A stretch of 64,000 nt of DNA from contig NZ_CP155559.1 in assembly GCF_022095615.2 (NCBI RefSeq), positions 3,655,501 to 3,719,500 of the forward strand. The letters run 5' to 3'. A program made the translations under genes and the position numbers. Source of the DNA: Bacillus thuringiensis. Lineage in GTDB: Bacteria > Bacillota > Bacilli > Bacillales > Bacillaceae_G. The notes beneath the pieces are model-generated. The model did not search any database. It worked only from the letters and a program-made list of their open reading frames with translations, and was not told the DNA's origin. Positions 1 to 11,074 of this stretch are shown one piece after another (within the stretch, counting starts at the first letter, position 1; every line of letters starts with the position of its first letter).

Positions 1-502
1 TTGTATGTGTAATTGTTGTTGCACTTGTAGCTGTCGCAATTCCAAAATCTGTTACTTTTATTACTCCATCAGCTCGAATTAAAATATTGTGCGGTTTAAT
101 ATCACGGTGCACAATTTCAAAATGATGGGCGTGTGCCATGGCGGATGTTAACTGCTCCATAATATCAAGAGCTTCTCCTATAGGTAACATCCCTCGCTCA
201 ATTATGTATTGCTTCAATGTTTGTCCTGGTACATACTCCATTACAAGATAATATATACCATCTTCTTCTCCGACATCATACATATTCACAATATTTGGAT
301 GCGACAACGTTGTAACAGACTGCGCTTCTCGATGGAAACGTTTAATAAACTCTTCGTTATTTGAATAGTCGAGTCTTAATATTTTTACCGCTACATCTCG
401 GCCAAGTATATCATCATGAGCTAAATACACATTGGCCATTCCACCGCCACCAATCATTTTCAGTAGCTTATAACGGTCATTTAAGCGTTTTCCAATCAGC
501 AC
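1..502 (-). CDS. prkC: Serine/threonine protein kinase PrkC, N-terminal part (cut by window edge)
   Basis: Only the first 167 codons lie in the window. Translation from a GTG at 502 gives a Hanks-type kinase N-lobe: a glycine-rich loop ([11 protein letters not shown]), a VAVK lysine, then the catalytic HRDIKPHNI and the DFG of the activation segment. PrkC is a membrane kinase whose extracellular PASTA repeats bind muropeptides and which promotes spore germination; the transmembrane and PASTA parts lie beyond the edge. The GTG is preceded by AGGTGA and follows the prpC stop by 8 nt, so kinase and phosphatase are co-transcribed. Family assignment is firm. The PASTA content cannot be seen. Confidence 0.93.
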   Translation of the reverse strand, partial: MLIGKRLNDRYKLLKMIGGGGMANVYLAHDDILGRDVAVKILRLDYSNNEEFIKRFHREAQSVTTLSHPNIVNMYDVGEEDGIYYLVMEYVPGQTLKQYIIERGMLPIGEALDIMEQLTSAMAHAHHFEIVHRDIKPHNILIRADGVIKVTDFGIATATSATTITHT

Positions 503-510
503 GTTGCACT

Positions 511-1263
511 TCACCTACTTTCGTTTGTCGAACCCGCATAATCAATAAGAACAAGGGTGATATTATCTTCCCCGCCACGATCATTCGCCAATTGAATGAG
601 ACGTTGTCCCTTAGTTTCAAGCTGTTCATTTAGCTGTAAAATTTGTTGCATATCAGCAATAGAAACTTTGTTAGATAAGCCATCAGAGCAAAGAAGTAAC
701 TGATCATCTTCCTCAAGCACCAATGTTTTCACATCTAATCCGACTTTTTCTTCTGTTCCTAATGCCCTTAACAAAACATTCTTTTTCGGGTGATATTCTG
801 CGTCTTCTTTTGAAATTTCACCATGTCTCACAAGTTCATTTACAAGGGAGTGATCTTCCGTTACAAGCGAGATTTCCCCCTCTGATACCATATAACAACG
901 ACTATCTCCTATATGACCTATTGTCACAAAGTTTGGCGTACAAATCGCTATTATAAGTGTTGTTCCCATACCATTACATTCTACATGTTGTTTAGAGTAC
1001 TCATATATACGCTCATTAATAATCCCAACACTCGTATGTAACCACTCTTCTACTTTTTTTGGTTCATTCATATTATGCGTTTGCTTCCAATAATCATGGA
1101 ATAATTGAATGGTCATCGAGCTAGCTACATCACCAGCTCGATGACCTCCCATTCCATCTGCTACTACCGCTAAAATATTTCCATCTAAATTGTGAAAAAC
1201 TCCTGCACTATCTTCATTATGTTGACGAACTTTTCCTTTATCCGATAGAAACACGGCTTTCAT
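511..1263 (-). CDS. prpC: PP2C-type serine/threonine phosphatase PrpC
   Basis: A 250-residue PPM-family, metal-dependent phosphatase that dephosphorylates PrkC and its targets. It shows the early NEDS motif (HNEDSAG), DGMGGH with metal-binding Asp, GDSRCY, SDGLSN and the late GGEDNIT motif, in the expected order and at normal length. The frame is open further upstream, but ATG 1263 (MKAVFLSD) is preferred because it has a GAGGTGA ribosome-binding site and sits 4 nt after the rlmN stop. It is the penultimate gene of the coaBC-to-prkC operon, directly before the kinase it opposes. Confidence 0.95.
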   Translation of the reverse strand: MKAVFLSDKGKVRQHNEDSAGVFHNLDGNILAVVADGMGGHRAGDVASSMTIQLFHDYWKQTHNMNEPKKVEEWLHTSVGIINERIYEYSKQHVECNGMGTTLIIAICTPNFVTIGHIGDSRCYMVSEGEISLVTEDHSLVNELVRHGEISKEDAEYHPKKNVLLRALGTEEKVGLDVKTLVLEEDDQLLLCSDGLSNKVSIADMQQILQLNEQLETKGQRLIQLANDRGGEDNITLVLIDYAGSTNESR

Positions 1264-1267
1264 CTCG

Positions 1268-2356
1268 TCACCTCGTCTCTTCTTTACGCTCCTTCGCACG
1301 TAACTGACCGCAGGCTGCATCAATATCATGACCTTGTTCACGGCGAATTGTTACATTCACTCCACGATCTTTTAACGTTTTTTCAAATAAGAAAATTTGT
1401 TCACGTGGCGTACGTACATAATCACGTTCAGGTACGTAGTTTACCGGAATTAAGTTTACATGACATTTTACACCTTTTAAAAGCGCAGCAAGTTCTTCAG
1501 CTTGCTCAACTTGGTCATTTTCTCCTCCAAATAAGCCATATTCAAACGTAATACGACGCCCTGTTTTATTTACATAGTATTTAACAGCTTCCATTAAGTC
1601 TGGTAGCTTATAAGCACGGTTAATCGGCATTAATTTTGAACGTAACTCTGTATTGGCAGAATGCAATGAAATCGCAAAATTAATTTGCATATCTTCTTCA
1701 GCGAACTTATAAATTTTTGGAACAATTCCACTTGTTGAAACTGTCATATGTCTTGCGCCAATATGAATTCCTTTTTCATGGTTTATAATGCGTAAGAATG
1801 ACATTAAGTTGTCGTAATTATCAAACGGCTCTCCAATTCCCATAACAACAAGCGAACTTACACGTTCTTCTGTTTCATCAAGTGCACGTTGCACTTCTAC
1901 TACTTGCGCTACAATCTCTCCAGCCTCTAAGTTTCGTTTTAACCCACCAAGTGTAGATGCACAGAACGTACAACCAATACGGCATCCGACCTGTGTTGTT
2001 ACACAAATAGAATTTCCATATTCATGGCGCATTAACACTGTTTCAATAGAATAACCATCGTATAATTGGAATAAGAATTTAATTGTTCCATCAGAAGACG
2101 TTTGTTTTACCAATGTATTTAAAGTAGTAATATCAAAGGAATTCGACAATTTATCGCGTAATCCTTTAGAAAGATTCGACATGTCGTCATAATTTTTTAC
2201 ACGTTTTTTATATAGCCAATCAAAGATTTGTCCTGCACGGAACTTTGGTTCTCCTTGTTCCTTTAACCAATCTTGCATTTCATGAAGTTGTAAAGAATAA
2301 ATTGATGGTTTCTTCGTTTCTAGATTTTTCTTTTGTTTTCTCACAGTCGTTTCCAT
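1268..2356 (-). CDS. rlmN: Dual-specificity 23S rRNA/tRNA adenine-C2 methyltransferase RlmN
   Basis: A radical-SAM methyltransferase that forms m2A2503 in 23S rRNA and m2A37 in some tRNAs. The 362-residue protein has the family CxxxCxxC cluster motif ([10 protein letters not shown], about residue 125) and the conserved GMGEP-like segment ([14 protein letters not shown]). A near C-terminal cysteine (DAACGQL) matches the methyl-carrying Cys of the two-cysteine mechanism. It starts 4 nt after the rsmB stop and is followed closely by prpC, so it belongs to the same operon. The first 20 residues are lysine-rich and upstream of the conserved region, which is usual in Bacillus. Confidence 0.96.
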   Translation of the reverse strand: METTVRKQKKNLETKKPSIYSLQLHEMQDWLKEQGEPKFRAGQIFDWLYKKRVKNYDDMSNLSKGLRDKLSNSFDITTLNTLVKQTSSDGTIKFLFQLYDGYSIETVLMRHEYGNSICVTTQVGCRIGCTFCASTLGGLKRNLEAGEIVAQVVEVQRALDETEERVSSLVVMGIGEPFDNYDNLMSFLRIINHEKGIHIGARHMTVSTSGIVPKIYKFAEEDMQINFAISLHSANTELRSKLMPINRAYKLPDLMEAVKYYVNKTGRRITFEYGLFGGENDQVEQAEELAALLKGVKCHVNLIPVNYVPERDYVRTPREQIFLFEKTLKDRGVNVTIRREQGHDIDAACGQLRAKERKEETR

Positions 2357-2360
2357 GATG

Positions 2361-3695
2361 CTACACCTTCTTCCTTAAACAAGCAATATAAAAGCCATCT
2401 GTTGCAAAATAATGCGGTAAAATTCGTACTTGACCTTCATCAATATACGGATTTAGCTTTTCTGGCATGCGATTTTTTATCGTAGTATCCCATTCAAATT
2501 CAGGATGCTCTTGTAAAAATTGCTTTATTACTTGTTCATTTTCTATTTTTTCTATTGTGCACGTACTATAAACAAGGCGACCACCTTGTTTTAACAATGG
2601 TGCTATTTTTTCTAGTATTGCAAGTTGAATCGTCGATAATCTTTCACTATCGCCTTTATCTTTACCCAACTTTATATCAGGTTTACGTCTAATCACACCA
2701 AATCCAGAACATGGTGCATCTACTAATATTTTATCAAATGTTTCATTTGCAAAGTGTTCTTGCACTTTTCTAGCATCTAGTGCTTTTGTTTCAACATTTT
2801 CTAGACCAAGTCGCTCTGCTTGTTGTTTAATTAAACGTACTTTGTGTGCATGTAAATCAAGAGACATAACTTGACCTGTTCCTTTTAATCGCTCTGCAAT
2901 GTGCGTTGTTTTTCCGCCTGGAGCAGCACAACTATCAAGAACTACATCTCCCTCATTCGGTTCTAAAGCGCGCGCTACAAGCATAGAACTTTCATCTTGA
3001 ATAGAAAGAAAACCTTTTTTGAACGCATCTGTATGCGCTACATTCCCTCTTTCAATTTGAATTGCATCCTCTGATAAATCGCCGCGCTTCGCTTCAATAC
3101 CTTCACTAGCCAACAACTCAATTGCTTCTTCTACTGTTATTTTATCAACATTTACACGCGCTGTTGGTACTGGGGGTAACATATTCACTTCACACATTTT
3201 CTCAGCTGTCTCTAAACCATATTCAGAAGCCCAGTCTTGAACAAGCCACATTGGATGACTTGTTGCAATTGCCAAACGTTCTACTGGATCCTTGATTTCA
3301 TCTAAAGAAGGTACCCCTTCTCTCTGAATCGAACGTAATACCCCGTTTACCATACCAGCAATCCCTTTATGCCCGCGACGCTTTGCAATCTCAACTGCTT
3401 CATGAATAGCCGCTCTTTCGGGCACTCGGTCTAAATAAATCATTTGATATAAAGATAAGCGAAGTAATACTCTTACCCACGCCTCAACCTTCTTTTTTAA
3501 AAAAGGCTGTAAATAATAATCTAATGTGTCACGACGTTGAATCGTTCCATATACAATTTCAGTTAACAAACCAATATCTTTTCTATCAATTGCATTTTTT
3601 TCAATTAGATTATTTAAAAGTAAGTTACTGTATGCACCACTTTTTTCTACTTGAATTAAGCCATCAAGAGCTAACTCACGAACATTTTGTCTCAT
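2361..3695 (-). CDS. rsmB: 16S rRNA m5C967 methyltransferase RsmB
   Basis: A 444-residue enzyme with an N-terminal NusB-like RNA-binding domain (about residues 1-130) and a C-terminal Rossmann-type methyltransferase domain. SAM-binding and catalytic motifs are visible: [27 protein letters not shown] with one catalytic Cys, and YSTCTI with the second. It methylates C967 of 16S rRNA using the two-cysteine m5C mechanism. Its start overlaps the fmt stop by 4 nt (ATGA type), which implies translational coupling. In Bacillus this gene is also known as yloM or sun. Confidence 0.96.
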   Translation of the reverse strand: MRQNVRELALDGLIQVEKSGAYSNLLLNNLIEKNAIDRKDIGLLTEIVYGTIQRRDTLDYYLQPFLKKKVEAWVRVLLRLSLYQMIYLDRVPERAAIHEAVEIAKRRGHKGIAGMVNGVLRSIQREGVPSLDEIKDPVERLAIATSHPMWLVQDWASEYGLETAEKMCEVNMLPPVPTARVNVDKITVEEAIELLASEGIEAKRGDLSEDAIQIERGNVAHTDAFKKGFLSIQDESSMLVARALEPNEGDVVLDSCAAPGGKTTHIAERLKGTGQVMSLDLHAHKVRLIKQQAERLGLENVETKALDARKVQEHFANETFDKILVDAPCSGFGVIRRKPDIKLGKDKGDSERLSTIQLAILEKIAPLLKQGGRLVYSTCTIEKIENEQVIKQFLQEHPEFEWDTTIKNRMPEKLNPYIDEGQVRILPHYFATDGFYIACLRKKV

Positions 3696-4636
3696 GCATT
3701 TTCTCCTAACTTCGTTCCAATTTCAGGTTTTGTGCCGCGTAAAAATTGCGAACAACTCATACGTTTTTTACCAGAAGGTTGCAATTCAGTGATTTTAACA
3801 CCTGTCTCATTACTTGTTGCAACAACAAATCCATCTTCTTCAAGAGCTACTATTGTACCTGGTTCAGCTTTCTCTGTAATAGAGACCTTCTCTCCCCACC
3901 ATACTTTAATAACTTGTCCTGCCAAAGTCGTATAAGCAACTGGCCATGGATTCAATCCGCGAATGTGATTGTATACTTCTTCACCTGTTTTTGTCCAATC
4001 AATTTTCTCTTGCTCACGTTTTATATTATATGCAAACGTTACTTCTTCTTCGTTTTGTTTAATTGGTTCTAACTTACCTTGGATTAATAAAGGTACTGTT
4101 TTAGATAGAAGGTGTGCCCCTGCTTCACTTAACTTATCGAATAAAGAGCCTGTCGTTTCACGCTCTTCAATCTCCACTTCTACTTGCGTTAAGATATCAC
4201 CAGCATCCAACTTCTCTACCATATACATAATTGTAATACCCGTTTTTTCTTTACCTTCCATAATTGCATAATGGATTGGTGCACCACCACGAAGTTCAGG
4301 TAGTAAAGACGCGTGGACGTTAATACATCCATACTTCGGTGCTTCTAAAATTTCATTTGGTACAATCTGACCGAAAGCAGCTGTTACAATTAAATCTGGC
4401 TCTAATGCCAACACTTGTTCATATTCTTCTTTTTCACGAATTCTTAACGGTTGTAACACCGGAATACCATGTTTTTCTGCTTCAACTTTAACAGGTGTAG
4501 GTGTTAATACTTTTTTTCTACCTACCGGACGATCAGGCTGCGTCACCACACCTATTACATCATAGCCATCTTCGATAAGACGACGAAGCACCGGCACTGA
4601 AAAGTCCGGTGTTCCCATAAATACTACTTTTATCAT
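3692..4636 (-). CDS. fmt: Methionyl-tRNA formyltransferase
   Basis: Transfers a formyl group from 10-formyl-tetrahydrofolate to initiator Met-tRNA. The 314-residue protein has the N-terminal formyltransferase fold ([14 protein letters not shown]), the active-site signature around [18 protein letters not shown] with the catalytic Asn/His, and the C-terminal OB-like tRNA-binding domain from about residue 205. It lies between def and rsmB. The def-fmt pair, deformylase plus formyltransferase, is the conserved bacterial arrangement. Length and motifs are complete. Confidence 0.97.
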   Translation of the reverse strand: MIKVVFMGTPDFSVPVLRRLIEDGYDVIGVVTQPDRPVGRKKVLTPTPVKVEAEKHGIPVLQPLRIREKEEYEQVLALEPDLIVTAAFGQIVPNEILEAPKYGCINVHASLLPELRGGAPIHYAIMEGKEKTGITIMYMVEKLDAGDILTQVEVEIEERETTGSLFDKLSEAGAHLLSKTVPLLIQGKLEPIKQNEEEVTFAYNIKREQEKIDWTKTGEEVYNHIRGLNPWPVAYTTLAGQVIKVWWGEKVSITEKAEPGTIVALEEDGFVVATSNETGVKITELQPSGKKRMSCSQFLRGTKPEIGTKLGENA

Positions 4637-4659
4637 TAAAAAACCGCTCCTTTTAATAC

Positions 4660-5130
4660 CTATTCTAATTCGTTTTCCTCATAATACCTTGTCACTTTCG
4701 ATGTAAATAACACACCGTGTAAATGATCGATTTCATGTTGAATGGCACGTGCTAAAAATCCTTCTGCTTCTAGTAAAAATACTTTACCTCGGCGATTTTG
4801 CGCACGTACTTTAATATAATCCGCACGTTCCACTTCACCATAAAGTCCCGGGAAGCTTAGACAACCTTCGGGACCTACTTGTTCACCACGTTTTTCTAGT
4901 ATCGATGGATTGATTAACTCGATTTTCCCCGTATCATCATCGATATCAACTACCGCTACTTGCAAGCTTACACCTACTTGAGGCGCAGCTAAACCGACTC
5001 CGTCCGCAATTAACATTGTTTCATGCATATCTTTCAACAATTTCACTAACTTTTTATCAAAGTTAATTACTCTTTCGCATGGTGTTTCTAACACTTCATT
5101 TGGATGCTTTACTATTTCTAAAACTGCCAT
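4660..5130 (-). CDS. def: Peptide deformylase (type 1)
   Basis: Removes the N-formyl group from nascent proteins. The 156-residue enzyme has all three metal and active-site motifs: GVGLAAPQ (about residue 44), EGCLS with the metal-binding Cys, and QHEIDH with two His ligands and the catalytic Glu. The EGCLS form, short length and C-terminal acidic tail fit the housekeeping type 1 enzyme (DefA of Bacillus). The start is 11 nt after the priA stop and has a GGAGGG ribosome-binding site. Confidence 0.96.
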   Translation of the reverse strand: MAVLEIVKHPNEVLETPCERVINFDKKLVKLLKDMHETMLIADGVGLAAPQVGVSLQVAVVDIDDDTGKIELINPSILEKRGEQVGPEGCLSFPGLYGEVERADYIKVRAQNRRGKVFLLEAEGFLARAIQHEIDHLHGVLFTSKVTRYYEENELE

Positions 5131-5141
5131 ATTTCCCTCCG

Positions 5142-7547
5142 CTACATTAACATTGTTGGATTAAAATCAATTGAGATTTGTAGCTCTTTTTGCATTTCTG
5201 CTTGATAATGTTCATTTACCATTTTGAGCACGTTCTTTAAGTTTGGTTCCCGTTTGTATTTTATCATGCATTGATAACGATATCTATCTTTTATCCTTGG
5301 AATTGCTGAGGCAACCGGTCCTAACACCATCGTTTGCTGCGTGCAGTGCGCCCGTAAATGACCGACAATTTTTTCCGTCACTTGCACTGCCTTTAATAAT
5401 TCTGGATGAGATACTGTTACAAGTACAACATAGTAATAAGGTGGATATTGTCTTGTTCGTCTCATTTGCATTTCTTGATCAAAAAACACATCATAATGTT
5501 GGTTCTTTGCTAACTCTATACTGTAATGTTCTGGCGTATACGTTTGAATTATAACTTCCCCTGGCAATTCATGTCTGCCTGCTCGCCCACTTACTTGCGT
5601 CAATAACTGATACGTCTTTTCACTCGCTCGAAAATCAGGTAAGTGAAGCATCGTATCTGCAGTTAAAACCCCAACAAGCGTTACTTTAGGAAAATCTAAT
5701 CCTTTCGCAATCATTTGTGTTCCAAGTAGTATATCTGCTTTTTCTTCCCCGAATGCCTTTAATAATTTTTCATGCATTCCTTTGCGACTTGTCGTATCTA
5801 CATCCATTCGAATGACTCGTGCCTCTGGAAATAGTTTTGTAATTTCTTCTTCTACCTTTTGTGTACCTGTACCAAAGAAACGAATATATGTACTTTGACA
5901 AGCAGGACACTCAGTCGGCATATTCTCTTCGTGACTGCAATAATGACATTTTAAACGATGGTTCATTTTATGATATGTCAGCGAGATATCACAATGCGGA
6001 CATTGTACAACATACCCGCAATCACGGCACATAACAAATGTAGAATGACCTCTTCTATTTAAAAAGAGCACCATCTGTTCTTTCTTTTCTAATCGATCTG
6101 CTATTTTTTCATGCAATGCCTTCGAAAACATGGAACGATTCCCGTCACGAAGTTCCTCACGCATATCAACAATCTCTACTGTTGGTAAAGCTTGTTCGTT
6201 CATACGTTTTTCCATCGTTAGTAATTCATACACACCTTTTTTCGCTCTTGCAAACGATTCAAGTGTCGGTGTTGCACTACCAAGAACGATAGGACATTTA
6301 TGATATTGTCCCCTCCACACAGCTACATCCCTTGCATGATACCTCGGATTATCTTCTTGCTTATAGCTCGATTCATGCTCCTCATCAATAATAATAATCC
6401 CTAAATTTTCAAAAGGAGCAAATACAGCTGAGCGTGCACCAACTACAACCTTCACTTCTTTTCTTAAAATCTTACGCCATTCATCATATTTTTCTCCAAC
6501 AGACAGCGCACTATGAAGAACCGCAACTTGCGAGCCAAATCTACCTTTAAAACGATCTACCATTTGAGGCGTTAGCGCAATTTCAGGAACAAGCACAATA
6601 GCTTCTTTCCCTTTCGCGAGCACCGCTGCTATAGATTGTAAATATACTTCTGTTTTTCCGCTTCCCGTAACACCATATAGTAAAAATGGATTGTAAGTTT
6701 CATTTGTAATTGATGATAAAATCGGTGTAATAACTTGCTTTTGTTCCTCCGTAAGCGGGAATGGTTTCGTTTGTTCAAAATCATCATCGTCATATGGATT
6801 CCGATATACTTCCACATACTTTTCTGAGATGAGCCTTTTTTTAACAAGTGCTTTAATTGGAGCATCTGTTATTTGCAACTCTTCTGTTATCACTTTCAAC
6901 GGCACACTTTTATAATTTTCCACAAAATAATAGAGTACATCTTGTTGTTTTTTACTTTTCAATTCAAATGCTGCTAATTCTAATTTATCTTCTGGCAACT
7001 CCGGTTGAACGACTCTTTGTTTCTTCTTTTGCACTTTATCTTTTACCTGATAAACAACTTCAATCGTACCATTTTTAATTTCTTGTTGAATCGTGCGGTA
7101 TAGATGTGGCTGCGTCTCAATAACTTCCCAATCTATCGCTTCTTTATCCTGAAATAAAAACAGTAGTTCAGGTGCTACTTCTTCTTGTTTACGAAGTTGT
7201 AGACGCTTTTTATACGTCGCTTTTATCGCCGTTGGAAGCATGACTTGAAAGGCTGAAATCATATAACATAACGTTTCGCTTGTAAGCCAATATCCAAGTT
7301 TTAATAATTCCTCGTTTAAAACTGGTGTTACATCTAATATTTCATGGATTGTCTTTAATTTCTTACTTTCTACTTCAGCCGAATCTTTGATCCCAATAAT
7401 AAAGCCTTGCAATTTCCTTGGGCCAAATGGAACTACTACACGCATGCCTGTCTGGACAATATCTTCCCACTTTTTAGGGATAATATAATCAAATGGTCGA
7501 TCTGTCTGACGTGCAGGTACATCAACAATTACACTTGCAAATTTCAT
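5142..7547 (-). CDS. priA: Primosomal replication restart helicase PriA
   Basis: A 3'-5' superfamily 2 helicase that reloads the replisome at stalled forks. The 801-residue protein contains an N-terminal DNA 3'-end-binding domain, Walker A GVTGSGKTEV (about residue 290), a DEEH Walker B, the GSATPTLES motif, and a paired zinc-binding block with CxxC motifs (CRDCGYVVQCPHC, CHYCSH, CPAC) before the C-terminal helicase lobe with QVSGRAGR. It overlaps the coaBC stop by 4 nt and precedes def. Length is normal for Bacillus. Confidence 0.97.
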   Translation of the reverse strand: MKFASVIVDVPARQTDRPFDYIIPKKWEDIVQTGMRVVVPFGPRKLQGFIIGIKDSAEVESKKLKTIHEILDVTPVLNEELLKLGYWLTSETLCYMISAFQVMLPTAIKATYKKRLQLRKQEEVAPELLFLFQDKEAIDWEVIETQPHLYRTIQQEIKNGTIEVVYQVKDKVQKKKQRVVQPELPEDKLELAAFELKSKKQQDVLYYFVENYKSVPLKVITEELQITDAPIKALVKKRLISEKYVEVYRNPYDDDDFEQTKPFPLTEEQKQVITPILSSITNETYNPFLLYGVTGSGKTEVYLQSIAAVLAKGKEAIVLVPEIALTPQMVDRFKGRFGSQVAVLHSALSVGEKYDEWRKILRKEVKVVVGARSAVFAPFENLGIIIIDEEHESSYKQEDNPRYHARDVAVWRGQYHKCPIVLGSATPTLESFARAKKGVYELLTMEKRMNEQALPTVEIVDMREELRDGNRSMFSKALHEKIADRLEKKEQMVLFLNRRGHSTFVMCRDCGYVVQCPHCDISLTYHKMNHRLKCHYCSHEENMPTECPACQSTYIRFFGTGTQKVEEEITKLFPEARVIRMDVDTTSRKGMHEKLLKAFGEEKADILLGTQMIAKGLDFPKVTLVGVLTADTMLHLPDFRASEKTYQLLTQVSGRAGRHELPGEVIIQTYTPEHYSIELAKNQHYDVFFDQEMQMRRTRQYPPYYYVVLVTVSHPELLKAVQVTEKIVGHLRAHCTQQTMVLGPVASAIPRIKDRYRYQCMIKYKREPNLKNVLKMVNEHYQAEMQKELQISIDFNPTMLM

Positions 7548-8749
7548 AGACGATCATCTTCTAACATCATTTCAATTTGCTTTAATATTTCACGAGCAAC
7601 CTCTTTTTTCGTTAAAAGTGGCAACTCTATAACTTCTCCATCTTTTCTATACATTGTTACAATGTTCGTATCTGTACCAAATCCAGCTCCTTGCGCCTTT
7701 ACATCGTTCGCAACAATCATATTCGCATTTTTCTCACGTAATTTTTTTGTTGCGTATTCCTCTACGTTTGTCGTTTCAGCCGCAAAACCGATAAGTAACT
7801 GTTTGTCCTTCATCTCACCTAACGTTTTTAAAATATCTACTGTTCTCTCGAGTTCGATTACAGCATCACCATTTTTCTTTTTCATTTTATTATCATGAAC
7901 ATACTTCGGGCGATAATCTGCAACTGCTGCTGTTTTAATGACAACATCTACGTTTTGATACTGTTGCAGAACTACTTCTAACATATCTTGTGCAGATTCC
8001 ACTTGTACCGTATTTACATGTAATGGCGGGTTTAATGCTGTCGGTCCCGAAACAAGTATGACATCAGCACCTAATTTCGCTGCCACTTCCGCAATTGCAT
8101 ATCCCATTTTCCCAGAAGAAAAATTGGTCATAAAACGCACTGGATCAATCTTTTCACGAGTTGGGCCAGCAGTTATTAATATTTTTTTTCCTTGCAATGG
8201 TTTTTGTTCTGAAAAAGCCTCTTCTAACCGTGCAATAATTGCTTCCGGTTCTTCTAGTCTTCCCTTCGCTACATAACCACACGCTAAAAAACCTTCTCCA
8301 GGCTCAATAAATGTATATCCTAACGTTTTTAACGTCATCATATTTTTTTGTACAATTTTGTTTTCATACATATGCACATTCATAGCAGGTACAATCCACA
8401 CTGGGGCTGTAGTAGCTAACAAAGTAGTTGTAATCATATCGTCTGCAATACCACCAGCTAACTTCCCAATACAATTGGCAGTAGCAGGTGCAACAAGTAC
8501 TATATCTGCCCAATCTGCTAAATCGATATGTGCAATAACAGCTGAGTCTTTCTCATCGAATGTATCTGTATATACGTCATGGCGAGAAAGTGCTTGAAAT
8601 GTAAGAGGCGTAACAAACTTCATTGCCGACTCACTCATCATTACTTTTACAATAGCACCAGCTTGTGTCAATTTACTAGTTAACGCAGCCGCTTTAAAGA
8701 CCGCAATGCCTCCTGTTACACATAGAAGTATCTTTTTCCCTTTTAGCAT
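7544..8749 (-). CDS. coaBC: Bifunctional phosphopantothenoylcysteine decarboxylase/phosphopantothenate-cysteine ligase
   Basis: Catalyses two consecutive steps of coenzyme A synthesis. The CoaC half (about 1-190) is a flavoprotein fold with GGIAVFKAA, the PAMNVHMY motif and the substrate-clamp ACGYVAKGRL. The CoaB half (about 190-401) has ITAGPTREKIDPVRF and the NFSSGKMG nucleotide-binding segment. It is the first gene of the operon running to prkC and follows the rpoZ terminator, so it either has its own promoter in 8750-8833, where I see no strong match, or relies on read-through. Confidence 0.96.
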   Translation of the reverse strand: MLKGKKILLCVTGGIAVFKAAALTSKLTQAGAIVKVMMSESAMKFVTPLTFQALSRHDVYTDTFDEKDSAVIAHIDLADWADIVLVAPATANCIGKLAGGIADDMITTTLLATTAPVWIVPAMNVHMYENKIVQKNMMTLKTLGYTFIEPGEGFLACGYVAKGRLEEPEAIIARLEEAFSEQKPLQGKKILITAGPTREKIDPVRFMTNFSSGKMGYAIAEVAAKLGADVILVSGPTALNPPLHVNTVQVESAQDMLEVVLQQYQNVDVVIKTAAVADYRPKYVHDNKMKKKNGDAVIELERTVDILKTLGEMKDKQLLIGFAAETTNVEEYATKKLREKNANMIVANDVKAQGAGFGTDTNIVTMYRKDGEVIELPLLTKKEVAREILKQIEMMLEDDRL

Positions 8750-8833
8750 ATGGCTCGTCCTCTTTCTTTTTCAAACTTATAATACTGAAACAGAATTCCC
8801 AGCTCGTCAGTACCAATATTTCTTCCCTATCGT

Positions 8834-8868
8834 AAAAAAATAACAACCTACTTGTAAATAGGTTGTTA
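8834..8868 (-). terminator. Intrinsic terminator after rpoZ
   Basis: A perfect 10-bp stem (8841-8850 with 8859-8868) and 8-nt loop is followed on the minus strand by seven U (complement of 8834-8840). It sits 54 nt past the rpoZ stop and separates the yicC-remA-gmk-rpoZ unit from coaBC. Confidence 0.88.
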
Positions 8869-8921
8869 CCGTTACATAGAAAATTATAAAGTCTATGTTT
8901 TAATTTGTCGAAAAGAATGTC

Positions 8922-9134
8922 TTAATCGATGATTTTGTCTTCGCTTGGTACATATTTTAATACTTCTGCATCGATTTCTTCTAGTGATTTACCTACACAT
9001 TTATGAGAAACAGGTTGCTCGATAACACAGTTATCAGCAAGTTGCATTTCACGCGCACGTTTTGCAGCTACTGTTACAAGTGTATATTTAGAATCGATTT
9101 TTGTTAATAATGAATCAATTGATGGATTTAACAT
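8922..9134 (-). CDS. rpoZ: DNA-directed RNA polymerase omega subunit
   Basis: A 70-residue protein that matches the omega subunit: N-terminal [10 protein letters not shown], the conserved [15 protein letters not shown] helix, and a short acidic C-terminal tail. Omega promotes folding and assembly of the beta' subunit. The start lies 2 nt after the gmk stop, so the two genes are translationally close, as in other Bacillus. A strong terminator follows. Confidence 0.95.
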   Translation of the reverse strand: MLNPSIDSLLTKIDSKYTLVTVAAKRAREMQLADNCVIEQPVSHKCVGKSLEEIDAEVLKYVPSEDKIID

Positions 9135-9136
9135 AA

Positions 9137-10031
<895 letters not shown>

Positions 10032-10098
10032 AGTTTGCGCCTCCTAGTAAGTCTATCCGATTTCTCCACCACGTATAACTTTATATATTTTTTGAAAG

Positions 10099-10974
10099 CT
10101 ACTCAATATTTTGTACTTGTTCACGAATTTTTTCAAGGTTATTTTTCATTTCTACAACATATTTTGAAATTGTTAAGTCATTTGCCTTAGAACCAATCGT
10201 ATTAATTTCTCTATGCATCTCTTGCACGATGAAATCCATTTTCCTTCCAACAGGCTCTTCAATCTGCAGTGTTTCACGAAATTGCTCTAAATGACTTTGC
10301 AAACGAACTAACTCTTCGTGAATATCACAACGCTCTGCAAAGATTGCGACTTCTGTTAACAATCTTTGTTCATCTAGTTCTTGATTATGTAATTCTTTCA
10401 AGCGATTTTCTAATCGTTCACGATATTTTTGTGTAACAATCGGTGCATGCGGGATAATTGCATTTACACAATTGTGAATCTCTTGTAAACGATACGCTAT
10501 ATCTTTATGTAATCGTTCTCCTTCGCCATCTCTCATCGTTTTTAACATATGAGCAGCTTGGCGAACAGCCTCATATAAACTGTTCTCAAATTGTTCATTT
10601 ACATTTTCTACTTCTTCAATCGCTGTTACTTCTGGCATTGCCATTAATTGCTGAAGTGTAATAGAATCTTGTAATTGAAATTTTCCTTTTATATCTTCCA
10701 TAATCGATTGGTACTGCTCAAGAAGCGACCAATTCACACTTAATTTTCTTTCAACAAGCCCTTCACCCGTTATACTAATAGACACTTCAATGCGTCCACG
10801 CCGAACTTGCTGTGCAATTATTTTACGAATTTTGTCTTCAAATACCATCATTTGCTTCGGAAGTCGAATACTCATCTCTAGAAAACGGTGGTTCACCGAT
10901 TTCATTTCTACTGTAATTTGAAAAGTATCATTTTCTACTTTCGATCTTCCAAATCCTGTCATACTACAAATCAT
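10099..10974 (-). CDS. yicC: YicC/YloC-family protein (putative endoribonuclease)
   Basis: A 291-residue protein with the family signature at the N terminus (MTGFGRS) and the DUF1732 C-terminal domain ending in VEMKNNLEKIREQVQN. The Escherichia coli member is reported as a stress-related endoribonuclease affecting small-RNA decay; the Bacillus role is less clear. Gene order yicC-remA-gmk-rpoZ is conserved. The ribosome-binding site (GGATGTGAT) is weak. I rely on family similarity; no catalytic residues are assigned here. Confidence 0.9.
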   Translation of the reverse strand: MICSMTGFGRSKVENDTFQITVEMKSVNHRFLEMSIRLPKQMMVFEDKIRKIIAQQVRRGRIEVSISITGEGLVERKLSVNWSLLEQYQSIMEDIKGKFQLQDSITLQQLMAMPEVTAIEEVENVNEQFENSLYEAVRQAAHMLKTMRDGEGERLHKDIAYRLQEIHNCVNAIIPHAPIVTQKYRERLENRLKELHNQELDEQRLLTEVAIFAERCDIHEELVRLQSHLEQFRETLQIEEPVGRKMDFIVQEMHREINTIGSKANDLTISKYVVEMKNNLEKIREQVQNIE

Positions 10975-11010
10975 TTTTTATCACATCCAAGCCATGAAAT
11001 AACTCAATGA

Positions 11011-11042
11011 AAAAGGTAATAGAGACAAGGCTCTACTACCTT
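11011..11042 (-). terminator. Intrinsic terminator after the calcium ATPase gene
   Basis: A 12-bp stem (11013-11024 with 11031-11042) and 6-nt loop is followed by U residues on the minus strand. The single imperfect position is a G-U pair on the minus-strand RNA but an A-C mismatch on plus, which supports the minus orientation. Confidence 0.85.
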
Positions 11043-11074
11043 CTGTAAATTATATCACATTTTCATATCATTGA

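Noticed and set aside
511..1341. Long form of prpC from 1341
   Set aside because: It overlaps the conserved C terminus of rlmN; ATG 1263 has a good ribosome-binding site at the normal family start.
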